Source: CAYUIG01 sp964444685 (GTDB lineage Bacteria; Gemmatimonadota; Gemmatimonadetes; Longimicrobiales; RSA9). Taken from it: DNA of 39,481 nucleotides. Every line of letters begins with the position of its first letter. Positions within the stretch are counted from its first letter, which is position 1. The stretch is taken from NCBI GenBank assembly GCA_964444685.1, contig CAYUIG010000032.1, positions 1 through 39,481 on the forward strand. Reading direction: 5' to 3'. The translations under genes and the position numbers were made by a program. Positions 1-8,631 of the stretch are shown in pieces. The notes below the pieces were generated by a model. It saw nothing but the letters and a program-made list of their open reading frames with translations. It did not search any database and was not told the DNA's origin.

Positions 1-36
1 GATGAAGATCACCAGGAAGGTGAAGAAGTCTTCCAC
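1..36 (-). CDS. Start of a possible membrane protein, cut by the window edge
   Basis: Twelve codons are visible, beginning with GTG immediately downstream of the floA stop. They read V-E-D-F-F-T-F-L-V-I-F-I, an acidic start followed by hydrophobic residues, as expected for a small membrane protein. The GTG lies two bases past the floA stop, so translational coupling with floA is plausible. Nothing about function can be said. The call rests on position and hydrophobicity only and could be chance. Confidence 0.3.
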   Translation of the reverse strand, partial: MEDFFTFLVIFI

Positions 37-38
37 GA

Positions 39-1070
39 TCAGACGCTTTCCTTCGTGCCGGTACTTTCACCGCCGGCGATCGCGCGGCGCATCTCCGTAT
101 CCGCGACCACGTTTCCGTAGCGTGCGTAGTCCATGATGCCGAGGTTGCCGCTGCGGAATGCTTCGGCCATCGCGAGCGGCACCTGCGCCTCCGCCTCCAC
201 GACGCGTGCGCGCATCTCCTGGACCCGCGCCAGCATTTCCTGCTCCTGCGCCACGGCCATCGCACGGCGCTCCTCCGCCTTCGCCTGCGCGATCCGCTTG
301 TCCGCTTCCGCCTGGTCGGTCTGCAGCTCGGCGCCGATGTTCTTGCCGACGTCCACGTCCGCGATGTCGATCGACAGGATCTCGAACGCAGTGCCCGCAT
401 CCAGCCCCTTCGCGAGCACGGTCTTCGAGATGTTGTCCGGATTCTCGAGCACGGCCTTGTGTGAGTCAGCGGAGCCGATCGTCGAAACAATGCCCTCTCC
501 GACACGCGCCAGGATCGTGTCCTCGCCGGCGCCACCGACGAGGCGGTTGATGTTGGCGCGCACGGTGACGCGCGCAGTGGCGATGAGCTGAATGCCATCG
601 CGCGCCATGGCGGACACGCGGGGCGTATCGATCACCTTCGGATTCACCGAGACCTTCACCGCTTCGAGCACGTCGCGGCCGGCGAGGTCGATGGCTGCGG
701 CCTGCTCGAAGGAGAGTCCGAGGTTCGCCTTGTCGGCGCTGATCAGCGCCTTGACGACGCGATCGACGTGGCCGCCGGCGAGGTAGTGGGCCTCGAGCGG
801 GCGGGTGGAGAGGTCGAGGCCGGCCTTCGTGGCCGCGATGAGCGGTCGCACGACGGACGCGGGGCTGACCTTTCGCAGTCGCATGCCAATCAGGTCACCG
901 ATGCTGACGCGCACGCCGGCGAAGATCGCCTCGATCCAGAGGCGCACCGGCACGGCCCAGGTGAGCATGAGCAGTGCGATGACGATCAGCACGACGATGA
1001 CGATCGGCGCCGCTCCGATCACCTCGGTCTGGAGCAGGGCGAGCATCGGCAATGCAATCGATCCGGCCAT
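39..1070 (-). CDS. floA: Flotillin-like protein FloA
   Basis: A 343-residue membrane scaffold of the FloA family, which organises liquid-ordered membrane microdomains. The N-terminus carries one hydrophobic segment (about residues 17-37) and then an SPFH/PHB-type domain with the family phrases VSIGDLIGMRLRKV and GLDAGTAFEILSIDIADVDVG. A charged Ala/Glu/Lys/Arg helical region follows (QAEADKRIAQAKAEERRAMA), and the C-terminus ends near NLGIMDYARYGNV. Length matches FloA (about 330). I place the start at ATG 1070, giving MAGSIALP; a second ATG lies eight codons in. It sits 32 nt downstream of nfeD on the same strand, the classic floA/NfeD pairing, so both are probably co-transcribed. Confidence 0.95.
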   Translation of the reverse strand: MAGSIALPMLALLQTEVIGAAPIVIVVLIVIALLMLTWAVPVRLWIEAIFAGVRVSIGDLIGMRLRKVSPASVVRPLIAATKAGLDLSTRPLEAHYLAGGHVDRVVKALISADKANLGLSFEQAAAIDLAGRDVLEAVKVSVNPKVIDTPRVSAMARDGIQLIATARVTVRANINRLVGGAGEDTILARVGEGIVSTIGSADSHKAVLENPDNISKTVLAKGLDAGTAFEILSIDIADVDVGKNIGAELQTDQAEADKRIAQAKAEERRAMAVAQEQEMLARVQEMRARVVEAEAQVPLAMAEAFRSGNLGIMDYARYGNVVADTEMRRAIAGGESTGTKESV

Positions 1071-1102
1071 GGGGCGATCTCGTTCTGAAGGGGAGTGGTA
1101 GT

Positions 1103-2467
1103 CTATTCGGCCGGCCGCACGACGTGGCGGTAGCCCTCTGCACGAACGACACGAACGGGTGTGCCGGCCGGGATCCAGTCGGCCTCGGCCACGACATCGA
1201 TGCGCTCGTCGTTGATGCGCGCCGCACCCGACGGACGCAGGTCCGTGAGCGCGACACCCGTGGCGCCGACGAGCTCGGCGCGTACGGCGGCGGAAAGGTA
1301 TCCGGTTTCGCGGCTCGTCGCATCTCCGAGCATGAGCCCGGACCGTGAGAACCGTCCGCTGCGCGGCAGATGACGGATGACCGCCCACCCGGCCACGACG
1401 ACGACCACGATGGTAAGCGAAAGGATTCCTGCGGCCTGGAGCATGTCCGCACCGGTTGCGAAGTTTCCAATGAGACTGAGGAACACGCTGCCGACGATGG
1501 CAGCGATGCCGGCCACGCCGGCAATCCCGAAGCCGGGAAGCACCAGCACCTCGACGAGCAGGAGCACGAGGCCGATCCCGAGCAGGATCACCTCCTCCCA
1601 ACCGGCGAGCCCGACGATGTAGTGGCTGCCGAAGAATGCCGCGAGCGAGCCGAGGCCTGCGAGGCCCGCCATTCCGAACGACGGCGTCTTGATCTCGATG
1701 ATGAGGCCGAGCACGCCGAGCGACAGCAGGATGGGCGCGACTACGGGGTGCGTGAGGAATCGCACCACGGACTCCGCCCAGTTCGTCTCCGTGGATTGAA
1801 TCGAAGCGGCTGCGAGCCCGGCATCGGCCAGCATGGCGTTCAGGTCGGACGCCTCCTGCGCGTAGCCGATGCGCACGGCTTCGGCGGTGGTGAGCGTGAG
1901 CAGCTTGCCCGCCTCCACGAGACCTTCGATCTCGATCTCCTCGTCGACCATCGCCTCGGCGACGCGCGGGTCCAGGCCCGCTTCCTCCGCGAGGGCGCGC
2001 ATCTCGCTGCGCATCGCGCTCACGATCTTCTCCGGCGCCTTCTGGCCTTCCCCGGTGACCGGCGTGGCCGCACCCATTACGCCGCCCGTGCGCATGTAGA
2101 TGCGGTCCGCGGCGAGCGCGATCATCGCACCGGCGGAGAACGCGCGCCGGTTGACGAACGCGTACACGGGAACTTCCGCATTGCGGATGGCATCGACGAC
2201 CTGCTGCGCGGCATCGATGCGCCCGCCGGGCGTCTCGATGTCGAGGACGACCGCACGCGCGCCCGCGGCTTCCGCTTCGTCGATGCTGCGCTGCACGAAG
2301 GGAGAAAGGCCGAGCTCGATGACCCCGTGCACCGGCACGCGATAGACGAGCGCACCACCGCCTGCCTGTGCGGGCGCGGCCGAGGGCCGGAGCAGCACGG
2401 GCAGGGACGCGGCGATCAGCCCGATCGTCGCAAGGACCAGGAAGGTGCCTCGGCGTTTCATTGGCAT
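1103..2467 (-). CDS. nfeD: NfeD-family membrane-bound serine protease (ClpP-like)
   Basis: About 452-454 residues. An N-terminal signal/anchor (residues 5-33) is followed by a ClpP-like protease domain. Numbering from MKRRG, the nucleophile is probably Ser109 in the RAFSAGAMIALAAD motif, and the general base is a Lys near 141-145 (GQKAPEKI), as in the Ser-Lys dyad of archaeal 1510-N. Four to five hydrophobic segments follow, then a C-terminal OB-fold NfeD domain (TGVALTDLRPSGAARIND). Starts at 2467 (MPMKRRG) and 2461 (MKRRG) are equally possible, and no Shine-Dalgarno sequence is clear. The open frame continues further upstream without a stop, but that part runs antisense to the hydratase gene and is not protein-like. 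Family knowledge: NfeD proteases work with flotillin/stomatin partners, matching floA next door. Confidence 0.93.
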   Translation of the reverse strand: MPMKRRGTFLVLATIGLIAASLPVLLRPSAAPAQAGGGALVYRVPVHGVIELGLSPFVQRSIDEAEAAGARAVVLDIETPGGRIDAAQQVVDAIRNAEVPVYAFVNRRAFSAGAMIALAADRIYMRTGGVMGAATPVTGEGQKAPEKIVSAMRSEMRALAEEAGLDPRVAEAMVDEEIEIEGLVEAGKLLTLTTAEAVRIGYAQEASDLNAMLADAGLAAASIQSTETNWAESVVRFLTHPVVAPILLSLGVLGLIIEIKTPSFGMAGLAGLGSLAAFFGSHYIVGLAGWEEVILLGIGLVLLLVEVLVLPGFGIAGVAGIAAIVGSVFLSLIGNFATGADMLQAAGILSLTIVVVVVAGWAVIRHLPRSGRFSRSGLMLGDATSRETGYLSAAVRAELVGATGVALTDLRPSGAARINDERIDVVAEADWIPAGTPVRVVRAEGYRHVVRPAE

Positions 2468-2553
2468 GTCTGGGGATACCAGCGCCGGGCCGGCGCGTTC
2501 CTCGGCAACGTACCGGCCGGCCCCAGCGGCGGCAATGCCGGAGGCGCAGCCAC

Positions 2554-2583
2554 TTGACCCGTTCCGAAGGCGCGGCCTACCTT
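2554..2583 (+). promoter_or_regulatory. Candidate sigma-70 promoter for the catabolic operon
   Basis: TTGACC at 2554-2559 and TACCTT at 2578-2583, separated by 18 nt, lie about 120 nt upstream of the first hydratase start. The region is the 234-nt divergent gap between nfeD and the operon. The match to consensus is partial and was found by eye. Confidence 0.35.
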
Positions 2584-2701
2584 CCGCCCTCGACTTCGGC
2601 GATCCGGAGCGAAGACAGGGTGGATTCCGGGCGGATGTACCGGCGACGGGCTGGCCGATCTCGACGTGCCAGCCCTTTTTGCGACGACCGTGGAGGCAGC
2701 G

Positions 2702-3517
2702 ATGGCGAAGGTGATGGAGGAACGGGACACACTGGTCGGTTACGAGGCGCAGGACGGCGTGGCCGTCTTGACGCTCCAGGACCCGCCCGCGAACACGTAT
2801 ACCTACGAGCTGATGCAGGACCTCGACCGTGCGATCCTGCAGGCGCGCATGGATGAGGCGGTACAGGTGATCGTGGTCACCGGCGCCGGCGAGAAGTTCT
2901 TCTGCGCGGGCGCCAACATCCAGATGCTGAATTCGGTAACGCCCACCTTCAAGTACTACTTCTGCCTGCACGCGAACGAGACACTGAACCGTCTCGAGCA
3001 GACGCCGAAGCTCGTGATCGCCGCGCTGAACGGACACACCGTCGGCGGTGGTCTCGAGATCGCGATGGCGGCCGACATGCGCATCGCACGCAAGGGCGCG
3101 GGCAAGATCGGCCTGCCCGAAGTGAGCCTCGGCGTGCTGCCCGGCACGGGCGGCACGCAGCGCCTCGCGCGGCTCGTCGGCAAGTCGGCGGCGATCGAGC
3201 TCATGGTCACGGGCCGCACCTTCGACTTCGATGAAGCGGAGCAGCGCGGCATCGTCAATCACGTCTGGGAGAGCGAGAACGCCGGCGCGTTCATGACGAA
3301 GGTGCTCGAGTACGCGCGCCAGTTCACGACGCCGAACGCGGCCGCGAAGGCGATCGGCAACATCAAGCGTTCGGTGCAGACCGGCGCCGAGCTGCCGTTC
3401 CAGGATTCGCTCGCCGTCGAGCGCGAGCTGCAGCAGCTCCTCTTCCAGAGCCAGGACGCGAAGGAGGGGCTCGCCGCGTACGTCGAGAAGCGCAAGGCCG
3501 AGTTCAAGGGGCGTTGA
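2702..3517 (+). CDS. Enoyl-CoA hydratase/isomerase (crotonase family)
   Basis: A 271-residue crotonase, first gene of the operon. It should add water across the double bond of a trans-2-enoyl-CoA. The oxyanion-hole segments are KFFCAGANI (about 66-73) and HTVGGGLEIAM (112-122). Both catalytic acids of a true hydratase are present: Glu119 in GGGLEI and Glu140 in IGLPEVSLGVLPGTGGTQRL. The start is ATG 2702, set by GGAGG at 2692-2696 with 5-nt spacing; an in-frame ATG upstream lacks this site. The substrate-pocket stretch around residues 31-45 lacks the usual NALN, which suggests a non-standard acyl substrate. Its stop overlaps the next ATG by one base. Confidence 0.93.
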   Translation: MAKVMEERDTLVGYEAQDGVAVLTLQDPPANTYTYELMQDLDRAILQARMDEAVQVIVVTGAGEKFFCAGANIQMLNSVTPTFKYYFCLHANETLNRLEQTPKLVIAALNGHTVGGGLEIAMAADMRIARKGAGKIGLPEVSLGVLPGTGGTQRLARLVGKSAAIELMVTGRTFDFDEAEQRGIVNHVWESENAGAFMTKVLEYARQFTTPNAAAKAIGNIKRSVQTGAELPFQDSLAVERELQQLLFQSQDAKEGLAAYVEKRKAEFKGR

Positions 3518-4977
3518 TGGCCGCCACGATCCCGGTCGAACGCCGGGCGCAGGACCGGCTCTTCATCGGCGGTGAATGGGTGGACGCCGCCGACGGTGTG
3601 ACGTTCGCCACGTACAACCCTTCCACGGGTGAGGAACTGGCGCGCATCGCCGAGGGGCGCGAGAAGGATGTCGACGCGGCCGTCCAGGCGGCGCGCGCCG
3701 CGTTCCGCGATCCGAAGTGGCGGCGCATGAGCGCCGCGGACCGGGGCGCGCTGCTCTGGAAGATCGGCGATGCGATCGAAGCGCGCGCGAACGATCTGCT
3801 CGCACTCGAGGTGCTCGACAACGGCAAACCCATCCGCGAAGCACGTTTCGACATCCAGGGCACGGTCGACGCGTTCCGCTACTACGCCGGCTGGACCACG
3901 AAACTCGAAGGACAGACCATCCCGGTGCGCGGCGACGTGCTCAACTACACGCTGCGCGAACCGGTCGGTGTAGTCGGTGCAATCATTCCGTGGAACTTCC
4001 CGTTGCAGATGGCGGCGTGGAAGGTGGCGCCCGCGCTCGCGTGCGGGAACACCGTCGTACTGAAGCCCGCGGAGCAGACACCGCTCACCGCGCTCGAACT
4101 CGCCGCGATCGCCGCCGAGTGCGGGCTGCCGGCCGGTGTGCTGAACGTCGTTCCCGGTTTCGGCGAGACCGCGGGTGCCGCGCTCGTTGCGCATCCCGAC
4201 GTCGACAAGATCGCGTTCACCGGATCGACCGCAGTCGGTAAGATCATCATGCGCGCCGCGGCCGACACGCTGAAGCGCGTGTCACTCGAGCTGGGCGGCA
4301 AGTCGCCGAACATCGTGCTTGCGGATGCGGACATGGAAGCGGCGGCGCGCGGCGCGTTCAACGCGATCTACTACAACTCCGGCCAGACCTGCACGGCCGG
4401 GTCGCGGCTGCTCGTGCACGAGTCGGTCAAGCAGGAGCTGCTCGAGCGGCTCGTGGACCGTGCCCGGCAGATGGAGCCGGGCGAGCCGCTGGACCCGAAG
4501 CGTCGCATGGGTCCCGTGATCAGCGAGGAGCAGATGCGGCGCGTCCTCGGCTACGTCGAGCGCGGCCGCAACGATGGCGCCGAGCTGCTCGTCGGCGGTG
4601 AACAGCTCCAGCACGGCGGCTGGTGGGTCGCGCCCACGGTGTTCGATCGCGTGTCGCCGGAGATGACCATCGCGCAGGAGGAGATCTTCGGTCCCGTGCT
4701 CGCCGTGCTCTCGTTCGGCGACGAGGACGAAGCCGTCTCACTCGCGAACCGCACGCTCTACGGCCTCGCGGCCGCCATCTGGACGCGGGACGTGAAGAAG
4801 GCGCACCGCTTCGCTCGTGAGATCGAGGCGGGCACGGTCTGGATCAACACCTACCATCCGCTCGACGCGGCGTCGCCGTTCGGCGGCTACAAGCAGTCCG
4901 GCCACGGCCGCGAGCTCGGCGCCGCGGCGCTCGACCTGTACACCCAGGTCAAGAGCGTCTGGGTCGATCTGAGCTGA
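3517..4977 (+). CDS. NAD(P)-dependent aldehyde dehydrogenase
   Basis: A 486-residue member of the ALDH superfamily, which oxidises an aldehyde to a carboxylate. Visible hallmarks are PWNFPLQMAAWKVAPAL (159-173), the cofactor motif FTGSTAVGK (234-242), the general base Glu258 in LELGGKSP, the nucleophile Cys292 in SGQTCTAG, and EEIFGPVLAV towards the C-terminus. It lacks the extra hydratase domain of PaaZ. The ATG at 3517 shares its A with the preceding TGA, so translation is coupled. In a crotonase/thiolase operon it probably oxidises an acyl-CoA semialdehyde or a side-chain aldehyde. A betaine-aldehyde-type substrate cannot be excluded from sequence alone. Confidence 0.93.
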   Translation: MAATIPVERRAQDRLFIGGEWVDAADGVTFATYNPSTGEELARIAEGREKDVDAAVQAARAAFRDPKWRRMSAADRGALLWKIGDAIEARANDLLALEVLDNGKPIREARFDIQGTVDAFRYYAGWTTKLEGQTIPVRGDVLNYTLREPVGVVGAIIPWNFPLQMAAWKVAPALACGNTVVLKPAEQTPLTALELAAIAAECGLPAGVLNVVPGFGETAGAALVAHPDVDKIAFTGSTAVGKIIMRAAADTLKRVSLELGGKSPNIVLADADMEAAARGAFNAIYYNSGQTCTAGSRLLVHESVKQELLERLVDRARQMEPGEPLDPKRRMGPVISEEQMRRVLGYVERGRNDGAELLVGGEQLQHGGWWVAPTVFDRVSPEMTIAQEEIFGPVLAVLSFGDEDEAVSLANRTLYGLAAAIWTRDVKKAHRFAREIEAGTVWINTYHPLDAASPFGGYKQSGHGRELGAAALDLYTQVKSVWVDLS

Positions 4978-4993
4978 GCGGACCGGCGCGGAC

Positions 4994-6187
4994 ATGCGTG
5001 AAGCCTGGATCGTCGATGCGCTGCGAACCCCGGTGGGGCGACACGGCGGCGCGCTGGCCCGCGTCCGACCCGATGACCTCGCCGCGGTCCCGATCCGCGC
5101 GCTGATCGCGCGCGCCGGCATCGATCCCGTCCTCGTCGACGACGTCATCCTCGGCTGCGCGAACCAGGCGGGCGAGGACAACCGCAACGTCGCGCGCATG
5201 GCCGCGCTGCTTGCGGGACTGCCGATCGATGTTCCGGGACAGACCGTGAACCGCCTGTGCGGTTCGGGACTGCAGGCCGTCAACTCCGCGTTCCATGCGA
5301 TCGCCGCCGGCCAGGGTGATGTCTTCATTGCAGGCGGCGTCGAATCCATGAGCCGTGCGCCGTTCGTGATGCTCAAGCCCGAGGAAGGCTATCCGCGCGG
5401 CGCACCCGAAGTGGCGGACACCGTGCTCGGCTGGCGCTTCATCAACCCGCGCATGCACGCACACTGGACCGTGTCGCTGGGCGAGACCGCGGAGATCGTG
5501 GCGGCCGAGTACGGCGTGACGCGTGAGGATCAGGACGCGTTCGCGCTGCGCAGTCAGCAGTGCGCGGCCGATGCGATGCGCGGCGGCCGCTTCGACGCGG
5601 AGCTCACGCCGGTCGAGATCGCGGGACGCAAGGGCACGACGGTCGTGGACACCGACGAGCATCCGCGCCCGGATACGACGCTCGATGCACTCGCGAAGCT
5701 GCGGCCGGTTTTCCGCAGGGATGGAACGGTCACGGCAGGCAATTCGTCCGGGCTGAACGACGGCGCGGCCGCCCTGCTGATCGTAGAGGCGGAGCGCGCG
5801 CGCGAACTGGGCCTCGAGCCGATGGCCCGCATAGTGTCCACGGCGGTTGCGGGCGTGGAGCCGGACCGCATGGGCATGGGACCGGTGCCTGCATCGCGGC
5901 GCGCGCTCGAGCGCGCGGGTATCGGCGTGAGCGACCTCGCGCTCATCGAACTGAACGAGGCGTTTGCCGCGCAGTCGATTCCCTGCGTGCGGGAGCTCGG
6001 ACTCGACGAAGCACTCGTCAATGTCAACGGCGGTGCCATCGCACTCGGACACCCGCTGGGCTGTTCAGGAGCACGGATTCTCACGACACTGGTGCACGAG
6101 CTGAAACGACGCGGCGGCCGCTACGGCCTCGCGACGATGTGCATCGGTGTGGGCCAGGGTATTGCCACGGTCGTGGAGGCGCTGTGA
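4994..6187 (+). CDS. Acetyl-CoA C-acyltransferase (thiolase, PcaF/PaaJ-like)
   Basis: A 397-residue degradative thiolase that cleaves a 3-oxoacyl-CoA with CoA to release acetyl-CoA. The nucleophile is Cys89 in VNRLCGSGLQA. The C-terminal pair is the His in GGAIALGHPLGCSGAR and the Cys in ATMCIGVGQG, and LIELNEAFAAQ is also present. The phrase GCANQAGEDNRNVARMA resembles the 3-oxoadipyl-CoA thiolases PcaF/PaaJ more than short-chain acetoacetyl-CoA thiolases. It starts 16 nt after the aldehyde dehydrogenase and overlaps the following gene by 4 nt (GTGA). The substrate assignment is inference; the thiolase call is firm. Confidence 0.93.
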   Translation: MREAWIVDALRTPVGRHGGALARVRPDDLAAVPIRALIARAGIDPVLVDDVILGCANQAGEDNRNVARMAALLAGLPIDVPGQTVNRLCGSGLQAVNSAFHAIAAGQGDVFIAGGVESMSRAPFVMLKPEEGYPRGAPEVADTVLGWRFINPRMHAHWTVSLGETAEIVAAEYGVTREDQDAFALRSQQCAADAMRGGRFDAELTPVEIAGRKGTTVVDTDEHPRPDTTLDALAKLRPVFRRDGTVTAGNSSGLNDGAAALLIVEAERARELGLEPMARIVSTAVAGVEPDRMGMGPVPASRRALERAGIGVSDLALIELNEAFAAQSIPCVRELGLDEALVNVNGGAIALGHPLGCSGARILTTLVHELKRRGGRYGLATMCIGVGQGIATVVEAL

Positions 6188-6987
6188 GTGATCGCATCCT
6201 GATCGAACGCGACCACGCGGTCGGCTGGATCCGCTTGAACCGGCCGGAGCGGCTGAATGCATTCAGCGGCACCATGCGTCAGGACCTCGCGGATGCGCTC
6301 GATGCGTTCGACGCGGACGATGATATCCGCTGCGTGATCGTGACCGGTGTGGGCCGCGCGTTCTCGACGGGCGGCGACATCCGCGTGATGCAGGAACTGA
6401 TCGAGGCGGACGACATCAAGGCCTTCGAGCACCTCGTGCGCACGGGCGCGCGCATCGTGACGACCATCGAGCGCATGCGGAAGCCGGCCATCGCCGCGGT
6501 GAACGGCCCGGCCGCCGGTGCCGGCGCGGGACTCGCGCTCGCGTGCGACCTGCGCATCGCGAGTGAGGCCGCGTCCATCGGCATGACCTTCATGCGCGTA
6601 GGGCTGCATCCCGACTGGGGCGCGAGCTACTTCCTTCCGCGCATGGTCGGACTCGCGCTCGCGTCGGAGGCCGTCTACACGGGCGGCATGATCGGGGCGC
6701 AGCGTTGCGAGCAGATCGGCCTGTTCAACCGCGTGGTTCCTGCGGGGCAGCTCGAGACGGTGGCACGCGGCATGGCCAGCCAGATCGCCGCCAATCCCGC
6801 CGAGGTTCTCGCTGCGACGAAACGGTCGCTCCGGCTCAGCCTGCACGCGCCACTGTCCGATGTTCTCGAGGCGGAGGTCGAGGCGCAGCTGCGCGCCTTC
6901 CGCTCCGACGACTTCCGCGAAGGGATCACCGCGTTCCTCGAGAAGCGCGCCGCCCGCTTCAACCGCAGGACAGGGGCGGGGGCGTGA
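6184..6987 (+). CDS. Enoyl-CoA hydratase/isomerase, PaaG-like
   Basis: A 267-residue crotonase with an isomerase-type active site. The first hydratase Glu is missing (AAGAGAGLALACD, 110-122). The second acidic residue is Asp144 in VGLHPDWGASYFLPRMVG, matching the arrangement of PaaG, where one Asp replaces the Glu pair. PaaG converts 1,2-epoxyphenylacetyl-CoA to the oxepin form and also shifts 3,4- to 2,3-enoyl-CoA double bonds. The start is GTG 6184, inside the preceding stop (GTGA overlap), giving MSDRILIERDHAVGWIRLNRP. Annotation as a generic delta3,delta2-enoyl-CoA isomerase is the main alternative, because no ring epoxidase genes are in the window. Confidence 0.85.
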   Translation: MSDRILIERDHAVGWIRLNRPERLNAFSGTMRQDLADALDAFDADDDIRCVIVTGVGRAFSTGGDIRVMQELIEADDIKAFEHLVRTGARIVTTIERMRKPAIAAVNGPAAGAGAGLALACDLRIASEAASIGMTFMRVGLHPDWGASYFLPRMVGLALASEAVYTGGMIGAQRCEQIGLFNRVVPAGQLETVARGMASQIAANPAEVLAATKRSLRLSLHAPLSDVLEAEVEAQLRAFRSDDFREGITAFLEKRAARFNRRTGAGA

Positions 6988-7838
6988 GCGAACGCGTCGC
7001 GGTGATCGGTGCGGGCACGATGGGTCACGGCATCGCGCAGGTCTGCGCGATCGCCGGCTACGACGTCGTGCTCGTCGACACCATGGACGACCTCGTCCGG
7101 CGCGGTATCCAGCGCATCCGCGAGAACCTCGATGGCGCGGTCGCGCGCGGGAAGGCTACGGCCGATGCGCGCGCGGCAGCGATGTCGCACATCCGAGGAT
7201 CGTCGAAGCTCGATGATGCCGTTTCGGATGCGGGCATCGTCATCGAGGCGGTTCCGGAGCGCATGGAGCTGAAGCATGCGGTGCTCGCGCAGATCGATGC
7301 GGCTGCACCAGCCGACGCGCTGATCGCGACGAACACGTCGAGTCTCAGCATCGACACGATGCAGCAAGCGCTCGCGCGGCCCGGCCGCTTCCTGGGCCTG
7401 CACTTCTTCAATCCCGTGCACATCAACCCGCTGGTCGAGGTGGTGCGCGGTGTCGCGACCGATGATGCCGCGATCCAGCGCGCACTCGGGCTGATCGAGC
7501 GGATCGGCAAGCAGTCGGTGGTGGTGCGGAACGCGCCCGGCTTCGCGACGTCCCGCCTGGGTGTGCTGCTCGGCCTCGAAGCCATCCGCATGGTCGAGGA
7601 GGGCGTCGCGACGCCGGAAGACATCGACAAGGCGCTCGAGCTCGGCTACCGCCATCCGATGGGGCCGCTGCGCCTCACCGACCTCGTCGGCCTCGACGTG
7701 CGCCTCGACATTGCGCGTCACCTTTCCCGCGAACTCGGTGACCGCTTCACGCCGCCGAAGCTGCTCGAGGACATGGTCGCCGCAGGCAAGCTCGGGAAGA
7801 AGACAGGCGAGGGCTTCTACCGCTGGACGGAGGCGTAG
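6984..7838 (+). CDS. 3-hydroxyacyl-CoA dehydrogenase
   Basis: A 284-residue single-function NAD-dependent dehydrogenase that oxidises an L-3-hydroxyacyl-CoA to the 3-oxo form for the thiolase. The N-terminal Rossmann motif is VIGAGTMGHGIAQVCA, followed by Asp (VLVD) for NAD. Catalytic-region landmarks are TNTSSLSI, LHFFNPVHINPLVEVV (active-site His) and the dimerisation-domain phrase HPMGPLRLTDLVGLD. Length matches 3-hydroxybutyryl-CoA dehydrogenase and PaaH N-terminal units. It starts at GTG 6984 with a 4-nt GTGA overlap and ends one base before the next ATG, so this is the tightest part of the operon. Confidence 0.93.
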   Translation: MSERVAVIGAGTMGHGIAQVCAIAGYDVVLVDTMDDLVRRGIQRIRENLDGAVARGKATADARAAAMSHIRGSSKLDDAVSDAGIVIEAVPERMELKHAVLAQIDAAAPADALIATNTSSLSIDTMQQALARPGRFLGLHFFNPVHINPLVEVVRGVATDDAAIQRALGLIERIGKQSVVVRNAPGFATSRLGVLLGLEAIRMVEEGVATPEDIDKALELGYRHPMGPLRLTDLVGLDVRLDIARHLSRELGDRFTPPKLLEDMVAAGKLGKKTGEGFYRWTEA

Positions 7839-7839
7839 G

Positions 7840-8619
7840 ATGCCCTTCGAGACGCTGCTCGTCGGTATCGACGATCGCATCGCCACGATCGTCATCAACC
7901 GCCCCGACAAGCGGAACGCGCTGAACGCGCTGGTGCGAAGCGAGATCGTGGCCGCGCTCGACGAACTGCGTGCGGAGCCCGAGGTGCACGTCGTGATCTT
8001 CACCGGCGCGGGTGACAAGGCGTTTATCGCGGGCGCGGACGTGCGCGAGTTCTCGGAGCGGTCGACGTCCGAGCAGCGACGCGTGATGAGCGGGCGTGTC
8101 GTATTCGAGGAGATCGCAGGCTACCCTAAGCCCACGATCGCGATGATCAACGGCTATGCGTTGGGTGGCGGCTGCGAGCTCGCACTCGCGTGCGACCTGC
8201 GCGTCGCGGCCCGATCGGCTCGTCTCGGCCAGCCCGAGATCAAGCTGGGCCTCATTCCGGGTGGCGGCGGCACACAGCGGCTGCCCAGGCTCATCGGTAC
8301 CGGCCGCGCGTTGCGCATGCTGCTTACCGGCGAACCCGTGAGCGCAGAAGAGGCTTCGCAGATCGGGCTCGTGGACGCCGTCGTCGATGACGCCGATCTG
8401 AGTACGTACACGCGCGAGCTGGCGCGCGCCATTGCGGCGCAGTCGCCCGTGGCGGTACAGCTCATCAAGGCGGCGGTGCGCGCGGCCGTCGAGGCCCCGC
8501 TCTCCGCCGGACTCGCGCACGAGCGCGAGGCCTTCCTCGCCGCGTTCGGCAGCCACGACGGCCAGGAAGGCGTGCGCGCGTTTCTCGAAAAGCGCGCGCC
8601 CGAGTTCCAGGGACACTGA
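7840..8619 (+). CDS. Enoyl-CoA hydratase (PaaF/crotonase type)
   Basis: A 259-residue crotonase with the complete hydratase signature: KAFIAGADVREF (60-71), Glu113 in GGGCELALACD and Glu133 in GQPEIKLGLIPGGGGTQRLPR. It closely fits short-chain enoyl-CoA hydratases. The start is ATG 7840, with GGAGG at 7829-7833 (6-nt spacing) lying inside the end of the dehydrogenase gene. Together with the preceding dehydrogenase and thiolase it completes one beta-oxidation turn: hydration, oxidation, cleavage. The acyl-CoA dehydrogenase step is not in this operon, although one is encoded at 16173-17390. Confidence 0.93.
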   Translation: MPFETLLVGIDDRIATIVINRPDKRNALNALVRSEIVAALDELRAEPEVHVVIFTGAGDKAFIAGADVREFSERSTSEQRRVMSGRVVFEEIAGYPKPTIAMINGYALGGGCELALACDLRVAARSARLGQPEIKLGLIPGGGGTQRLPRLIGTGRALRMLLTGEPVSAEEASQIGLVDAVVDDADLSTYTRELARAIAAQSPVAVQLIKAAVRAAVEAPLSAGLAHEREAFLAAFGSHDGQEGVRAFLEKRAPEFQGH

Positions 8620-8631
8620 CCGGAGGACGCC

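Noticed and set aside
2468..3262. Upstream extension of the nfeD frame by about 265 codons
   Set aside because: The frame is open only because of high GC. The extension is antisense to the well-supported hydratase gene and reads as His/Arg-rich low-information sequence with no signal or domain.
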